Assembly (NCBI GenBank): GCA_035649235.1
Contig: DASRJX010000015.1
Coordinates: 1-14,680 of the forward strand
Length of the DNA: 14,680 nucleotides
Origin: DASRJX01 sp035649235
GTDB lineage: Bacteria; Acidobacteriota; Polarisedimenticolia; Gp22-AA2
Direction: 5' to 3'
Shown here: positions 14,175 to 14,680 of the stretch, piece after piece
Position numbering within the stretch: position 1 is the first letter of the stretch
Layout: each line of letters opens with the position of its first letter
The notes under the pieces: model-generated
What the model was told of the DNA's origin: nothing
Database searches by the model: none
The model's input: the letters and a program-made list of their open reading frames with translations, nothing else
Program-made: the position numbers and the translations under genes

Positions 14175-14207
14175 CGGACCCTCCTTGTCGAGGACGGCGT
14201 GAGGCGC

Positions 14208-14354
14208 TCAGTCGACCGGTCCCGTTCCTTCGACCCAGATCGGTGCCGACATCGCCTGATCGCCGTCCTCCTGTGTCGCAACAACGTAGTAGTAGGCCTG
14301 CGACTCCCGTGACGGGATCCCGTGCACCAACGGCGAGGATGATACCGCACGGAC
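14208..14354 (-). pseudogene. Remnant of the C-terminus of an exported metallohydrolase-like protein
   Basis: Forty-eight codons are open between two in-frame TGA codons (14355-14357 upstream, 14208-14210 as the stop). The translation looks like a real protein end: LVHGIPSRES, YYYVVATQEDGD, SAPIWVEG, then a short tail. The YYYVxxTQxDGxxAxSxPIWV pattern is, from memory, the C-terminal strand pair of secreted CehA/McbA-type PHP metallohydrolases and related phosphoesterases (YYYVRVTQxDGxxAWSSPIWV). There is no ATG and no Shine-Dalgarno; GTG or TTG starts are possible but unconvincing. It ends 33 bases before the 175-aa barrel gene, as a former operon neighbour would. Neither other minus-strand frame upstream of 14355 reads as protein, so the rest seems deleted rather than frameshifted. 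Confidence 0.4.
14339..14344 (-). promoter_or_regulatory. -10-like box (TATCAT), possible promoter of the 175-aa barrel gene
   Basis: The minus strand reads GGTATCATCC. It is the only good -10 candidate between the barrel gene and the low-GC stretch, and would give a leader of about 158 bases running through the gene remnant. TTGACC lies upstream, but only 13 bases away, too close for a normal spacer. Confidence 0.3.
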
Positions 14355-14437
14355 TCAGGTCAACAGTAGCCCTATTATTCAGAGCCGCCTGCGAAAATAA
14401 CCTCACGACCTCAAGGAAACACCTGATTGAAGATCTT

Positions 14438-14452
14438 CCTGCCGGACCGTGG
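14438..14452 (+). repeat. Direct repeat copy 1 (CCTGCCGGACCGTGG)
   Basis: This 15-base element recurs at 14522-14536 with a single mismatch. It ends 12 bases before the -35 box at 14464, and the start-to-start distance of the copies is 84 bases, close to eight turns of B-DNA. Confidence 0.5.
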
Positions 14453-14463
14453 TGATCATGTGG

Positions 14464-14492
14464 TTGACAGGAGGCCACACTCTGGGTATTCA
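14464..14492 (+). promoter_or_regulatory. Sigma-70 promoter (TTGACA, 17-bp spacer, TATTCA) for the gene starting at 14636
   Basis: A consensus TTGACA at 14464-14469 and TATTCA at 14487-14492 are separated by exactly 17 bases. It is the only full two-box promoter in the window. The transcript start near 14499 would leave a leader of about 137 bases before the ATG at 14636. Confidence 0.5.
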
Positions 14493-14521
14493 AGTCATTC
14501 ATTGTTCTCTTCGTGAATTGA

Positions 14522-14536
14522 CCTGCCGGACCATGG
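14522..14536 (+). repeat. Direct repeat copy 2 (CCTGCCGGACCATGG)
   Basis: This is the second copy of the 15-base element, with G changed to A at position 12. It lies about 23-37 bases downstream of the predicted transcript start, so a protein bound here would sit in the early transcribed region. Confidence 0.5.
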
Positions 14537-14635
14537 AGAAGGACGTCTACATTCGCCGAACGCTCAGCCACCGTAGACCTGGGGCCGATAGCGAAGCGGT
14601 CGCGCCCAATTCCCTTAGGATCTGTGGAGGAGAAC

Positions 14636-14680
14636 ATGTCTCGAACGAGTTCCAGGCCCGTCATCGGCCGTTGGCTCTGT
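14636..14680 (+). CDS. Start of an unidentified gene running off the window
   Basis: ATG at 14636 is preceded by GGAGGAG (14626-14632), a strong Shine-Dalgarno, and stays open for 15 codons to the window edge (MSRTSSRPVIGRWLC). The basic N-terminus followed by less polar residues could be the beginning of a signal peptide, but this is too short to identify. It is divergent from the barrel-CHAT-barrel module and has a good sigma-70 promoter upstream. Confidence 0.5.
   Translation, partial: MSRTSSRPVIGRWLC

Noticed and set aside
13939..14664. Minus-strand 241-codon open frame across the upstream gap
   Set aside because: It runs out of frame through the 175-aa barrel gene, has no domain-like sequence and has no Shine-Dalgarno; the gap shows protein-like sequence only in the 48-codon remnant frame.

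Overview
The window is GC-rich bacterial chromosomal DNA, roughly two-thirds or more G+C by eye, with strong G/C preference at third codon positions. It is densely coded and has no tRNA, rRNA, insertion sequence or CRISPR array that I can see. Four things suggest an uncultured Acidobacteriota-like or deltaproteobacterial-grade Gram-negative lineage: a large transmembrane protein with kinesin-light-chain-type TPRs (probably the tail of a Ser/Thr kinase), an exported TPR-CHAT protein, predicted outer-membrane beta-barrels, and an ordinary galU/murA envelope neighbourhood. The phylum assignment is inference.

Layout. Positions 1-1596 (+) hold the 3' part of the TPR receptor. Positions 1597-1876 are non-coding except for a 34-codon membrane microprotein ORF on the minus strand with a near-perfect Shine-Dalgarno. 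Positions 1877-8543 are an envelope and housekeeping block: galU, an SH3b-NlpC/P60 peptidase, a convergent FmdB-type zinc ribbon, a secreted HExxH metallopeptidase with TPRs, murA, a HIT-family hydrolase and a small membrane protein of PH-domain type. Positions 8530-9543 (-) encode a D-2-hydroxyacid dehydrogenase whose 3' end overlaps the convergent membrane gene.

Positions 9706-14174 (-) form a three-gene exported module, transcribed as beta-barrel (175 aa), secreted TPR-CHAT protease (1012 aa), beta-barrel (201 aa). It is the most system-like part of the window. The 461-bp gap at 14175-14635 holds a short C-terminal gene remnant, a lower-GC stretch, a good sigma-70 promoter bracketed by two 15-bp direct repeats, and the first 15 codons of a gene leaving the window on the + strand.

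Two themes link the regions. First, nearly every gene preceded by a real gap has a TATAAT-like hexamer. For galU, murA and the dehydrogenase it lies only 8-10 nt before the ATG, implying leaderless or near-leaderless mRNAs. The exported proteins instead have longer leaders with strong Shine-Dalgarno sequences. Second, many products act at the envelope: UDP-glucose supply, the first step of peptidoglycan precursor synthesis, peptidoglycan-type peptidase, secreted metallopeptidase, CHAT protease and outer-membrane barrels.
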